Below are positions 29,492 through 37,730 of a stretch of 64,000 nt of DNA, piece by piece. The notes under the pieces were generated by a model. It searched no databases, had not been told where the DNA came from, and saw nothing but the letters and a program-made list of their open reading frames with translations. This DNA comes from a virus: IMG/VR virus record IMGVR_UViG_3300044858_005015, positions 1 through 64,000 of that record; one strand, written 5' to 3'. Positions within the stretch are counted from its first letter, which is position 1, and each line of letters opens with the position of its first letter. Made by a program: the position numbers and the translations under genes.

Positions 29492-30505
29492 ATGAATAAA
29501 TCTCTCAATTATAAAGACGTTCACCTTGTACCTAATTACTCTGATCTCAAATCGCGCTCAGAGGCTGACACCTCAGTCAAGTTAGGCAATTTTACTTTTA
29601 AGCTTCCTATTGTACCGGCTAACATGGCCTCTTGTATCTCTTATGAGAAGGCTACTTGGCTGTCACAGAACGGTTACTTCTATATCCTTCACCGGTTTTA
29701 TGACTATGATGAGATCTTGAACTGGATGCGTAGAATGAACAAGTGTTCTGATCTTCTACCTTTTGTTTCTATCTCAGTAGGTATTAAGCAGAGAGATGTA
29801 GAGTTCCTGGCTAAGGTGGTAGACGAGAAGCTTAGACTTGACTTTATTACTGTTGATGTGGCCCATGGTGACCATGAAGAGGTTATCGGTATGTTAGGAT
29901 ACTTGAGGGCACTTAGACGCTGTGTCTACCCAGAGCTGTTTATCATCGGTGGCAATATTGCTACACGGAGCGCTTTCCAGCGGCTTAAGCCATATGTAGA
30001 TGCGGTGAAGGTTGGTGTAGGCCCGGGCGCAGCCTGCACAACTTACAATAAGACAGGGTTTGCATCTCCTATGTTTTCTACCGTAAAAGAGATTGCTGAA
30101 GTTAAAGAGTCTCATTCTATGGCTGGTAACGGAGAAGGTTCTACACCTCCCTATGTAGCACCTCTCATTATCGCCGATGGAGGTATTTCTTGTAATGGAG
30201 ATATTGCCAAGGCTCTAGTAGCAGGAGCTGATATGGTTATGGCTGGGTCAATGTTCGCCCGGTGTATTGATTCTCCGGCTATGGTCGACCCTACTGATCC
30301 TACTAAGAAGCTCTACTTCGGTTCTGCTTCTGCTATGAACGGCAATAAGAAGAACATTGAAGGACGGACCTTGTCTATGCCTATGAACGGGATGACCTAC
30401 GAACAGAAGATGAATGAGGTTAGACAGGATTTGGCATCAGCTGTTTCTTATGCTGGAGGCAATGATTTAGAAGCCTTCAAAGAAGTTGAATACCGTCTCA
30501 TTTGA
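29492..30505 (+). CDS. guaC: GMP reductase, GuaC type
   Basis: 337 aa, single TIM barrel without CBS domains. Cys loop VGVGPGAACTTYNKTG (174-189) with catalytic C182, PLIIADGGISCNGDIAKAL (about 220-238), and the C-terminal YFGSASAMNGNKKNIEG (about 274-290) and QDLASAVSYAGG, matching the Bacillus/Staphylococcus GuaC branch rather than IMP dehydrogenase. Reduces GMP to IMP with NADPH. In a phage it could rebalance guanine pools or act on a modified GMP; the latter is speculation prompted by queC in the window. Confidence 0.85.
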   Translation: MNKSLNYKDVHLVPNYSDLKSRSEADTSVKLGNFTFKLPIVPANMASCISYEKATWLSQNGYFYILHRFYDYDEILNWMRRMNKCSDLLPFVSISVGIKQRDVEFLAKVVDEKLRLDFITVDVAHGDHEEVIGMLGYLRALRRCVYPELFIIGGNIATRSAFQRLKPYVDAVKVGVGPGAACTTYNKTGFASPMFSTVKEIAEVKESHSMAGNGEGSTPPYVAPLIIADGGISCNGDIAKALVAGADMVMAGSMFARCIDSPAMVDPTDPTKKLYFGSASAMNGNKKNIEGRTLSMPMNGMTYEQKMNEVRQDLASAVSYAGGNDLEAFKEVEYRLI

Positions 30506-30514
30506 GTGTATAAT
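30486..30514 (+). promoter_or_regulatory. Sigma70-type promoter, near consensus
   Basis: TTGAAT (30486-30491), 17 bp, TATAAT (30509-30514), 6 nt to the ATG at 30521. Lies within the end of the GMP reductase gene. Confidence 0.7.
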
Positions 30515-30520
30515 ACAGAG

Positions 30521-31378
30521 ATGTACTATTTGATTCTTGGTAAAGGTTTTGTCGGTTCTAATCTAGCCCAGCACTTTAAGGATACTAAAGTTCCTTATAA
30601 GATTTTTTCTCAGTCAGAGCTTGATTATACTAATCCGTCTGTGTTTGAGAAATATATAAAAGAAAATAATATTGAAATTAAAGAAATTATTATAGCTTTT
30701 GGACTAACAGGGGTACCAAATGTTGATTTTTGCGAAGACAATAAAGAGCTCTGCTATGCCTATAACGTCCTCTACCCTATGCAGGTAGTTCGTATCTGTG
30801 AGCAGTACGTTATTCCCGTAGTGCATGTAGGTTCGGGGTGCATTTATTCTGGTTACGACAAAGCATACACTGAAGAGGATACCCCTAACTTTGGAATGTT
30901 CTCCGACGACTCTTCCTACTACTCAAAGTGTAAGCATGTCTTTGAGACCTTTGCCCAAGGACGGAAGTGTTATGTATTGCGTATTCGGATTCCTTTCACT
31001 TCTGATTATTCCCGGAAGAACTACTTCACCAAGCTCCTCAAATACGATACCCTTATTAATGAGCTCAATTCAGTGACCTCTATTAAGGACTTTAATGTAT
31101 TTGTTGCTAAATTTATCCGCCAGCATCCCGAGTACGGAATTTACAATGTTGTTAACCCTCAACCAGTAAAGGCTGAAGATGTGGTTCAGATTCTTAAAGA
31201 TCACGGACTATCTAATCCTGATTGGCGTTTTATTTCTCTCTCTGAACTGAACACCAAAGCTAATCGTTCCAACTGTGTTTTATCAACAGATAAGATTGAT
31301 GCTTTAGGCTTGTCATTACCTGACACCAAGCAATCACTTATTCGGGACATAGCCCAGCTCTCCTTAGTTACCCCATGA
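30521..31378 (+). CDS. RmlD-like NAD(P)-dependent sugar-nucleotide reductase
   Basis: 285 aa. Rossmann start YYLILGKGFVGSNLAQHF (GxGxxG variant), VVHVGSGCIYSG (about 107-118) and catalytic YYSKCKHVFE (Y-x3-K, about 134-143) of extended SDRs, closest in style to dTDP-4-dehydrorhamnose reductases. Start fixed by the promoter 6 nt upstream. Would make an activated sugar; the glycosyltransferases at 21336 and 47306 are possible consumers. Confidence 0.75.
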   Translation: MYYLILGKGFVGSNLAQHFKDTKVPYKIFSQSELDYTNPSVFEKYIKENNIEIKEIIIAFGLTGVPNVDFCEDNKELCYAYNVLYPMQVVRICEQYVIPVVHVGSGCIYSGYDKAYTEEDTPNFGMFSDDSSYYSKCKHVFETFAQGRKCYVLRIRIPFTSDYSRKNYFTKLLKYDTLINELNSVTSIKDFNVFVAKFIRQHPEYGIYNVVNPQPVKAEDVVQILKDHGLSNPDWRFISLSELNTKANRSNCVLSTDKIDALGLSLPDTKQSLIRDIAQLSLVTP

Positions 31379-31950
31379 CCAACGTACAGAAGCTTATAGC
31401 TAAGGTGGTAGCTGATTGTCGGCATCATGGCATTGGGTTTCATCTGTCGGGGGACGATTATGTGATGGCTGACGGCATTAAGTGCTCAGGCTACTTTGAT
31501 GAGACTGACCTTAAGGTAGCCGGAGGCAAAAAGGATTGGGTTGATGTTTTGGTTCATGAGTCCTGCCACCTGGATCAGTTCTTAGATAAGTCCCCTCTCT
31601 GGGACGGAGGTGATGCGGGGATAACGACTATTGATAAGTGGATTTCCGGAACTGATTATACCGAGAAGAAGCTTATAAAGTCATTCCAAGATACTATTCT
31701 CCTAGAGCTAGATTGTGAGAAGAGATCTATAAAGAAGTTTAAGAAGTATAGACTTAAAGTCAGTGAAGGGCAGTATATAAAGCAGGTTAATAGTTATGTC
31801 CTGTCTTATTGGGCAACTTATAGAGACCGGAAGTGGTTTCCCTTCCCTTATAATAATCCTAAGATCGTTCGCCGGATGCCGGATTATTTTCTCCCTAGTG
31901 AGGTTTACATGACCCCTCAGAACGATTATCTGAGATATTTTCGCCAGTAG
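31375..31950 (+). CDS. HExxH putative zinc metallopeptidase
   Basis: 191 aa. VLVHESCHLDQFL (58-70) carries HExxH; TILLELDCEKRSIKKFKKY about 40 residues later offers a third ligand Glu. No signal peptide, so cytoplasmic. Looks like a conserved protein of T4-like marine phages with a cryptic peptidase fold. ATGA overlap with the reductase. Confidence 0.55.
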   Translation: MTNVQKLIAKVVADCRHHGIGFHLSGDDYVMADGIKCSGYFDETDLKVAGGKKDWVDVLVHESCHLDQFLDKSPLWDGGDAGITTIDKWISGTDYTEKKLIKSFQDTILLELDCEKRSIKKFKKYRLKVSEGQYIKQVNSYVLSYWATYRDRKWFPFPYNNPKIVRRMPDYFLPSEVYMTPQNDYLRYFRQ

Positions 31951-31980
31951 CATTATTGTTTATATGTTTGACTGATAAGG

Positions 31981-31997
31981 CTCTTACTGTCTAAGAG
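31981..31997 (+). other. Small hairpin in the 31951-32054 gap
   Basis: CTCTTA-CTGTC-TAAGAG, 6-bp stem with 5-nt loop, no following T-run. The surrounding 104 bp holds no gene; it precedes the 53-aa gene at 32055. Role unclear. Confidence 0.3.
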
Positions 31998-32054
31998 TAT
32001 TACGATGCTAATACATCTTACTTGAAGTATTATCGATAATTAATAATTAACTTT

Positions 32055-32216
32055 ATGAACACTGAGACTATTATTAAAATCATCCAAGATAATCTCTTTA
32101 ACAAAAGTACTTTACCAGAGAACCTTTCATTTAAATCTTCTTTTATACCTTTTGAATATCCTCCGGAGACACCTTGGGAAAGAAATATAAGAGAGAGTAT
32201 TGGAGACTGGTTGTAG
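32055..32216 (+). CDS. 53-aa hypothetical protein
   Basis: MNTETIIKIIQDNLFNKSTL, with a Pro-rich centre (PFEYPPETPW) and a short helical end. Placed in an otherwise empty plus-strand gap, with AT-rich upstream DNA. Start and reality moderately supported. Confidence 0.45.
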   Translation: MNTETIIKIIQDNLFNKSTLPENLSFKSSFIPFEYPPETPWERNIRESIGDWL

Positions 32217-32258
32217 TCCTTTAGTAGCATTATTATTCTAACAGCCATAATTGTTTGT

Positions 32259-32618
32259 ATGGTTGTTGACGTAGAACAAATAAGAGAAGACGAATTTATA
32301 AAGTTTCGTAAAGCTATACAGAAATTTTATAAAGATCGACAGGATTTGTATTTTAATATTTTTGAGGAAAAGTTAGAGTTTGGGGTAATTGATGTAAATG
32401 ATTTTAACTATGAAGAGATATGTAAGGCTGAGGCTGAAGCCCATATGTCAACAAGAGGACAAGAGGTATTAGAGTTTATCAGACATTACGTAGACCAAAG
32501 ATCTAATGAGATATTAGATGCAGTTAGTGATAAGACGCTACTCAAAGGGAAGGCTAAAGTACAGCTCGAAGTTCTTAAGTATGTGCTTGAAGCAGGAGAA
32601 GAAGATTCCCTTAAATAA
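32259..32618 (+). CDS. Hypothetical helical protein
   Basis: 119 aa, starts MVVDVEQIREDEFIKFRKA, almost wholly helical and charged. Located just before gp15, with the late box for gp15 overlapping its stop. No family recognised. Confidence 0.6.
   Translation: MVVDVEQIREDEFIKFRKAIQKFYKDRQDLYFNIFEEKLEFGVIDVNDFNYEEICKAEAEAHMSTRGQEVLEFIRHYVDQRSNEILDAVSDKTLLKGKAKVQLEVLKYVLEAGEEDSLK
32610..32617 (+). promoter_or_regulatory. T4-late-like promoter box CTTAAATA
   Basis: CTTAAATA ending 7 nt before the gp15-like ATG at 32625. Confidence 0.5.
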
Positions 32619-32624
32619 TAGATA

Positions 32625-33356
32625 ATGCGTAAGTACACCTATGATTTCGAAATTTCGACTATGGTTCAGATGTTTGCTTCGGCCATGGATGATATTATCG
32701 TTAAGAGGTATAATCGTTACAGAGAGCCTCAGGATTCTATTAAGGTAAGGTTTGTTTACGCGCCCAAGCAAAGAGTGCTGGCAGATTTATTAGATAAGGC
32801 CCAGAACCTTCAGTTACCGGTTGTTGCTTTAACTAACGGAGGCATTGTTCGGGATCCTAATAGAGTCTTTAATAAGATTCAAGGGTCTTATATGACTACC
32901 TCAAACCCTGCCCTGGCTAATAAGCTCTTACAGCCTGTTCCTATTGATCTTGTTATCAATATGACTATTCTTACCCGCTTTCAAGAAGATTTCGACCAAA
33001 TAGTAACCAACTTTATTCCTTACTTTGATCCTTTTATTATTGTATCTTGGCGTACCCCTTCAATGCCTGACTATGAAATCCGTTCACAGGTTGTTTGGTC
33101 GGGTAATATAGCTGCAACTTATCCTTATGATATTAATAGTACTCTGGTAGCTCGAGTAGAGGGCAATACATCGTTCACTTTTAAAGGATGGCTGTTTAAA
33201 GCTTCTGGGGGAGATGATTCTAAGATCTTTACTATTAATTCTAACTTCTCAACTGAAGCAGGATTAAATTCAATGCTTTCCCTTGATCTTCTCAACGCTG
33301 ATACTACTAAGCGTATTACTCTATCAGCACAACCCCAACCTCGAGTTATTAACTAA
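32625..33356 (+). CDS. Tail sheath stabilizer/completion protein, T4 gp15-like
   Basis: 243 aa. Alignment by eye with T4 gp15: start with FEISTMVQMFASAMDDIIVKR (T4 has RYATLMGDLFSNIQIKR), VRFVYAPKQRVLADL, and the strongest block MTILTRFQEDFDQIVTNFIPYFDP (T4: LSIFTRYEDDMFQIVEQILPYFQP), ending FTFKGWLFKA. gp15 caps the tail tube and sheath before joining the head. First gene of the main late block. Confidence 0.85.
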   Translation: MRKYTYDFEISTMVQMFASAMDDIIVKRYNRYREPQDSIKVRFVYAPKQRVLADLLDKAQNLQLPVVALTNGGIVRDPNRVFNKIQGSYMTTSNPALANKLLQPVPIDLVINMTILTRFQEDFDQIVTNFIPYFDPFIIVSWRTPSMPDYEIRSQVVWSGNIAATYPYDINSTLVARVEGNTSFTFKGWLFKASGGDDSKIFTINSNFSTEAGLNSMLSLDLLNADTTKRITLSAQPQPRVIN

Positions 33357-33357
33357 T

Positions 33358-33876
33358 ATGGCAGCTATTTTAATTAAAAAGCCTTATACCCCTTTTGTTT
33401 TTACCTCTGCTTCGAAGACGTTTAGTGTTTACGGTAAATCATTCTTTGCAGTTACTAATGTATATCTTTCAGGTGACCCTTTCCCTACTACCAGCTTCTT
33501 TAATCCTTTTTCGGCTTCACCTCGCTTGTCAGCTGCCTATCCCGGCTTTTATGCTTTGAAGTTACCTGCTTCGGCTTATAATTCTAATGGCGATAATACT
33601 ATAACCTTTACTATGCCTTCTGCTGCAGATCCGGGTTATGTTGATATCGTAGTAGAGAATGAGGCAGGCTATGGAACTTTAACTCAATACGTAATTCGTA
33701 GCACTTATAATCCCTATACTTCTGGAACAGCAGAATATAATAGTTTTATACCTTATCAGGTACCTTGGAGGGATGGTATTATTGTAGCAAATGAAGAGAC
33801 TATTACATCTCTTGTTGGATTGTATCCAGGTAATCTTTTAACTACTTTATCAGGCGAATACCTGGTCAATAACTAA
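33358..33876 (+). CDS. Virion protein with Ig/TIG-like fold
   Basis: 172 aa from MAAILIKKPYTPF, 1 nt after the gp15 stop. Strand-rich with FSVYGKSFFAVTNVYLSG and DNTITFTMPSAADPGYVDIVVEN, the pattern of an IPT/TIG domain. Probably a tail or neck decoration protein co-expressed with gp15. Confidence 0.6.
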   Translation: MAAILIKKPYTPFVFTSASKTFSVYGKSFFAVTNVYLSGDPFPTTSFFNPFSASPRLSAAYPGFYALKLPASAYNSNGDNTITFTMPSAADPGYVDIVVENEAGYGTLTQYVIRSTYNPYTSGTAEYNSFIPYQVPWRDGIIVANEETITSLVGLYPGNLLTTLSGEYLVNN

Positions 33877-33888
33877 TAAGTAATGTAA

Positions 33889-34323
33889 ATGGCTACAATT
33901 AATTTTTCCCAGTTTGAGTTAAAAACAACACCAGCATTAACCGATTACCTCGTAGGATATAAAGGAAATGGAACCGGAGAGTATAGAACATCTATCGAAA
34001 GTGTTGCAGCTTTAATCTCCGCAACAACAACTGTGTACCCAACACTCTCATACAATACAACAGGTAACCGGTTATCTATTTCTAATGGTAACACAGTTAC
34101 TTTATCTAACCTTATAACCAGCCATCAAAACCTTTCAGTAAACGCTTCTAATAAACAACTCTCAATTACCCAAGGTAACACTGTTTCTTTATCTAGTTTT
34201 GTTGTAAGTGATACAACCACGATTCCATCAGCGACAGCAATATCTAATATTATAACTGTTACTCAAACTCAGTACAATGATATTGCTGTAAAAAATCCAA
34301 ATACACTGTACGTTATAGTATAA
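33889..34323 (+). CDS. Fiber-like structural protein
   Basis: 144 aa. Shaft-type repeats LSYNTTGNRLSISNGNTVTLS and LSVNASNKQLSITQGNTVSLS, also present in 40015-41007. The end TQYNDIAVKNPNTLYVIV is typical of short phage tail proteins. 2 nt before the next gene ATG region, so probably the attachment partner for the protease-bearing protein. Confidence 0.7.
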   Translation: MATINFSQFELKTTPALTDYLVGYKGNGTGEYRTSIESVAALISATTTVYPTLSYNTTGNRLSISNGNTVTLSNLITSHQNLSVNASNKQLSITQGNTVSLSSFVVSDTTTIPSATAISNIITVTQTQYNDIAVKNPNTLYVIV

Positions 34324-34324
34324 T

Positions 34325-36223
34325 ATGAATTTATCAGAAGTTAAGCGCGTTTATGTTGGTCGTAAACTTATAGAAGCGATTAATCAAGGCAATAATACTG
34401 TTTTTGAACCTATCACAGGTACCATATTTTTAGGTAGTATTGCGAATGCTGAGCTATACCCGATAGCGTTCTATCCTGATATAGCTTTAAGTACATCACC
34501 GGTTATATTTGAAAACGGTACAGATTACACAATTAAGGATAATAAAATATTTTTACAAGCCAATCTGGATAAACTTAGCGGGGCTAATATTTTTAATGTT
34601 ACAGGAGCCGCCAGAGTTGAGAATTTAACCTTGGAAGGTCTTTCAGGTATTCAAAGCTTAACATTTACCGGTGTGTCCTCTATTAAAAGTGTTACTCTAC
34701 CTTACTCTCCTACTCTCAGAAGTCTTTCCATAACTAACTGCCCCGAGCTAACAAGTCTAACCGTTAATACTGATACACTGGACTACTACCCGTTATTATC
34801 ATCCGTAACTATGACAACCGTTACTGGTCTTAGCACTCTACAACCTAATAATGTTTTAGACGTTATTCATAAATCTCTTTATTTTTCTTTATCATCTTAC
34901 AGTTCAAGCAATATATTAAACTATAGTAATTTCTGGGCTAATACACACTTAACAAGAACATCAGCTAGCGATGTATATATAGGTAAAGTTTATACCCATA
35001 CAACAAATAATTTTCCTCAGATTGATCCACTTTACCCTGCGTTTGTTTCCCCTACAGAGTATATTTCCTCAACCCCTGAATGTAGCTCTTATACAATATT
35101 TTGTCCTATTAGTTCAGTCTCAGGTAAAGGTGTATATACAGCTGCAACTACCAGAATGTCGACAGACCCGGTTACTTGGCATAGAGGTCTAACTGCAGAA
35201 TTTATAAAAACTGGTAACGTATACAACAGCAGAGATGTATTCAGCAACGTTGATAACTACCATTTACTGTTTAATAGATCTTTAGGACACTGGACTGTAG
35301 TAGGTCCTACAAGCAGTAGTGAAACAATATGGCTGAGCGCCCGGGAAGGTATTGGGGAATGGGGCAACCCTCCAAGTTTAGGATGGACCGGAGGAGCTTA
35401 TACAGTAGCAGGCTGGAACATACCCCCTCAAACACACGGCACTGTGTGGTTTCAAGCTACTACCGTATTCCCTACAAGTCATTTATTATATAACGCAAGG
35501 TCTTTTGGCAGAGAATATGGTGGCGCACAGCTACGAGTTTTTTATAACCCACTAAGCGGTTACAGGCCTAACTTTTATAGAACAGATTTAGATTTTTCTG
35601 GTATTGCACACAGCGGACCGATTTCTAGTCCGAGCCAAAACGGCAGAGGGATCCTCGTATCCCCGGTTCACTACGTAACAAACACTCATTTTAAAGTAGG
35701 TAACCCAAGATTCTACAATAGAGACGGAACTGTAGAAGTTAGAACCATTCTTAGCTCGTTAGATATAGGAAATGATACAACAGTAGGTATATTAAATGCT
35801 CCGGTTAGTGCAACGTTTTATCAAGTAGGAAGCGGGTGGCAGCTAAAAAGACTGATAGGTAGAGAAGACTTTAAGAACTATCTGTACGGCCCTAGTCAAA
35901 ACGGTAAAGTGGGATATTGTCTACCTACTGAAAAAAACCCTACTACAAGTTCATGGAACGGGAATACAAAATACACATTGTGGCACCAAGTAGCAACCAT
36001 ACCTAAAACTGACTGGCATAATGAACCCCTTGTTGGAGGTGACAGCTCTTCACCTTTTTGGTATGTAGATGGAGGTAAACTAATACTAATAGGACTCACA
36101 ATCTCTGCCGGACCTGCAGGAAATTATATTGGCTCACGTACATCCACCGTTAATCAAGCTATGACAGCTCTAAGTGCTCGGTTCGGGCTCCCTACCCACA
36201 CTCTGTCATCATTCTCGTTTTAA
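34325..36223 (+). CDS. Tail protein with trypsin-like serine protease domain
   Basis: 632 aa. N-terminal 30-170 has Leu-rich strand repeats (LEGLSGIQSLTFTGVSSIKS), then a C-terminal region carrying a chymotrypsin-type triad: H449 in ILVSPVHYVTNTHF, D484 (or D480) in LDIGNDTTVGIL and S574 in GGDSSSPFW. Spacing (35 and 90 residues) is close to chymotrypsin (45 and 93), and GDSxSP is its nucleophile motif. A plausible virion-borne peptidase that cuts a host surface protein or matures fibers. Directly follows a fiber-type gene. Confidence 0.7.
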   Translation: MNLSEVKRVYVGRKLIEAINQGNNTVFEPITGTIFLGSIANAELYPIAFYPDIALSTSPVIFENGTDYTIKDNKIFLQANLDKLSGANIFNVTGAARVENLTLEGLSGIQSLTFTGVSSIKSVTLPYSPTLRSLSITNCPELTSLTVNTDTLDYYPLLSSVTMTTVTGLSTLQPNNVLDVIHKSLYFSLSSYSSSNILNYSNFWANTHLTRTSASDVYIGKVYTHTTNNFPQIDPLYPAFVSPTEYISSTPECSSYTIFCPISSVSGKGVYTAATTRMSTDPVTWHRGLTAEFIKTGNVYNSRDVFSNVDNYHLLFNRSLGHWTVVGPTSSSETIWLSAREGIGEWGNPPSLGWTGGAYTVAGWNIPPQTHGTVWFQATTVFPTSHLLYNARSFGREYGGAQLRVFYNPLSGYRPNFYRTDLDFSGIAHSGPISSPSQNGRGILVSPVHYVTNTHFKVGNPRFYNRDGTVEVRTILSSLDIGNDTTVGILNAPVSATFYQVGSGWQLKRLIGREDFKNYLYGPSQNGKVGYCLPTEKNPTTSSWNGNTKYTLWHQVATIPKTDWHNEPLVGGDSSSPFWYVDGGKLILIGLTISAGPAGNYIGSRTSTVNQAMTALSARFGLPTHTLSSFSF

Positions 36224-36326
36224 CTTATTGTCTATTACACTCTTTTAATACAATTAGAGCTATTAACAAGCAAAAAAGAATTGAAAAAAATAATTGATCA
36301 AAGATCATTGTATAGCTTTCAATAGA

Positions 36327-36380
36327 CTAAAAGAGCTTATTCGAAGTTACGACAACAACAAATAAGCTTTGTTCTTTTAG
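36327..36380. terminator. Putative bidirectional terminator
   Basis: Convergent gap (36224-36406). CTAAAAGA pairs with TCTTTTAG and GCTTATT with AATAAGC, a 15-bp interrupted stem with a 19-nt loop; other pairings nearby (GTCTATT/AATAGAC, TGATC-AAA-GATCA) make the 180 bp highly structured. Position between a plus and a minus gene end fits termination in both directions; a small RNA is an alternative. Confidence 0.5.
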
Positions 36381-36406
36381 TTAATCTAAGCTATTAATAT
36401 TTATTC

Positions 36407-36553
36407 TCAATAGACGTAAATCTGCTTTCCCTTCTTTATTTTAGTGGGTTTGCGCTTGTCCTTTGACCATTTAATTTTGTCAAAGTTTTCTACGTATTGA
36501 GATATTTTTACTGGACGGAGGTCATCTCCTTTGCCCGCTGCTGAAGGTTTCAT
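36407..36553 (-). CDS. Conserved 48-aa phage protein (GKGDxxRPV)
   Basis: MKPSAAGKGDDLRPVKISQYVENFDKIKW fits a widespread family of tiny phage proteins with GKGDxxRPV and a W/Y-containing helix, basic C terminus (KRKPTKIKKGKQ). Role unknown. 3 nt from the stop of the next gene upstream. Confidence 0.7.
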   Translation of the reverse strand: MKPSAAGKGDDLRPVKISQYVENFDKIKWSKDKRKPTKIKKGKQIYVY

Positions 36554-36556
36554 AAA

Positions 36557-36745
36557 TTATTTTGCTCTATATTTGTTCAGAACTTCTTCATCTTCTTTAT
36601 TCAAGCGAAGATCGTCTTTAGTAACTCTTTTTGATCTTTGCTCCTTAGAAGGGAAGTAAACATTTTTCTTTTCCTCTTTTGAGAGAAGAGGAAAGATTTC
36701 ATGTTGAATATAGTATTTGTTGAGTATTGGGAATCGTCCGTGCAT
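36557..36745 (-). CDS. Hypothetical small basic protein
   Basis: 62 aa, MHGRFPILNKYYIQHEIFPL, rich in Lys and Glu. Followed by the GKGD protein 3 nt downstream. No family recognised. Confidence 0.55.
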   Translation of the reverse strand: MHGRFPILNKYYIQHEIFPLLSKEEKKNVYFPSKEQRSKRVTKDDLRLNKEDEEVLNKYRAK

Positions 36746-36829
36746 AAAGTTATATTATATTAATTCCATTCTAAAGCTTTTGCAATGGATTTTGTTATTA
36801 TACAGAATATAAAGGATATAAGTCTACAG

Positions 36830-37456
36830 TTAAACCTGAAATGCCTCAATTGTGTACTTAAAAGGATTACCTTCTACACTTTTTACCAGTTCTAACATTT
36901 CTGCAGCTATTTCTTTAATTTCTTTTTGCGCGTCTGGTTTATTTCTAAGACTAAGAAAATGATAAAACGATCTCCAATTAAACATTACATCACAATCTAT
37001 CTGTGTGTTGTATGTTCTAAAGTACCTTGCTGATTCTTTAGCTCTTTTTCTATCAAATTTTAAGTCATTAACTAAAGACTCAATACATTCATGATATAAT
37101 TTTAGTCCTTCTTCTGTATATTGTTTTAGTCTATTGGCCCAGTGCGGTGACCAATCATCCGGTATATAGAAATTATCTTCTTTTAACTCTTTATAACGAG
37201 CTGATTCAGCATTAATTGAGACTCCAATACGATGTTTTAATAAATGAATATGAGAAGCAATGTCTGAAGTAACTAAAAAGTGTAAAGACGATTTTTCAAA
37301 AGGGGTGTGATGTCCATTCTCAGCAAGCATTTTCAATAACTGAGGTATTCGTTTCTTTTTTTCTTCTGTTATTTCTCGTGTTGTAGATGTCCATGCCGAA
37401 CATGCATGAGTTTCATCAGAACCGTAATAACCTATTAATTTAACGGAATTGTTCAT
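36830..37456 (-). CDS. thyX: Flavin-dependent thymidylate synthase ThyX
   Basis: 208 aa. The ThyX motif region reads KHRIGVSINAESARYKEL (74-91), one residue longer than the classic RHRxxSxNxxSxR and with Lys for the first Arg. NGHHTPFEKSSLHF (48-61), DSWP-type PDDWSP and the C-terminal NWRSFYHFLSLRN complete the fold. Makes dTMP from dUMP using FAD and methylenetetrahydrofolate. Ends in overlap with 37453. With dCMP deaminase it forms a dTTP-supply pair. Confidence 0.9.
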   Translation of the reverse strand: MNNSVKLIGYYGSDETHACSAWTSTTREITEEKKKRIPQLLKMLAENGHHTPFEKSSLHFLVTSDIASHIHLLKHRIGVSINAESARYKELKEDNFYIPDDWSPHWANRLKQYTEEGLKLYHECIESLVNDLKFDRKRAKESARYFRTYNTQIDCDVMFNWRSFYHFLSLRNKPDAQKEIKEIAAEMLELVKSVEGNPFKYTIEAFQV

Positions 37457-37671
37457 AGAGATTTTGTAAATATTTTTTGTTCCACTTCAAGTTTTTGGCC
37501 TAGTATATTACATTCATGCTCCAATTCTGCCAGCTTTTTGTCTAAAATTTCTATAAGCTCTCGATTGTTTTCCTCCATAAGCATTTCGCCAATTAGAGTA
37601 GCTTTTGCGTTAATAGCATCTATTTGTTGCTGTAGCCAGGTAATAGTTTGCAGTTGTATATTCTCTTCCAT
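37453..37671 (-). CDS. Small coiled-coil protein
   Basis: 72 aa, MEENIQLQTITWLQQQIDAI, heptads through residue 60. Overlaps the start of thyX by 4 nt; may be expressed with it. Function unknown. Confidence 0.6.
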   Translation of the reverse strand: MEENIQLQTITWLQQQIDAINAKATLIGEMLMEENNRELIEILDKKLAELEHECNILGQKLEVEQKIFTKSL

Positions 37672-37715
37672 AGTCTTTATATAGTAAATTAGTCTTTGAA
37701 GAATACAAGCAACTT

Positions 37716-37723
37716 AATAAATA
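37716..37723 (+). promoter_or_regulatory. T4-late-like promoter box for the portal gene
   Basis: AATAAATA ending 7 nt before the portal ATG. Confidence 0.65.
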
Positions 37724-37730
37724 ATATACA

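Noticed and set aside
30521-31378. UDP-glucose epimerase assignment
   Set aside because: The protein is shorter than GalE and the Rossmann start and Y-x3-K context are closer to RmlD-type reductases; the exact substrate is left open.
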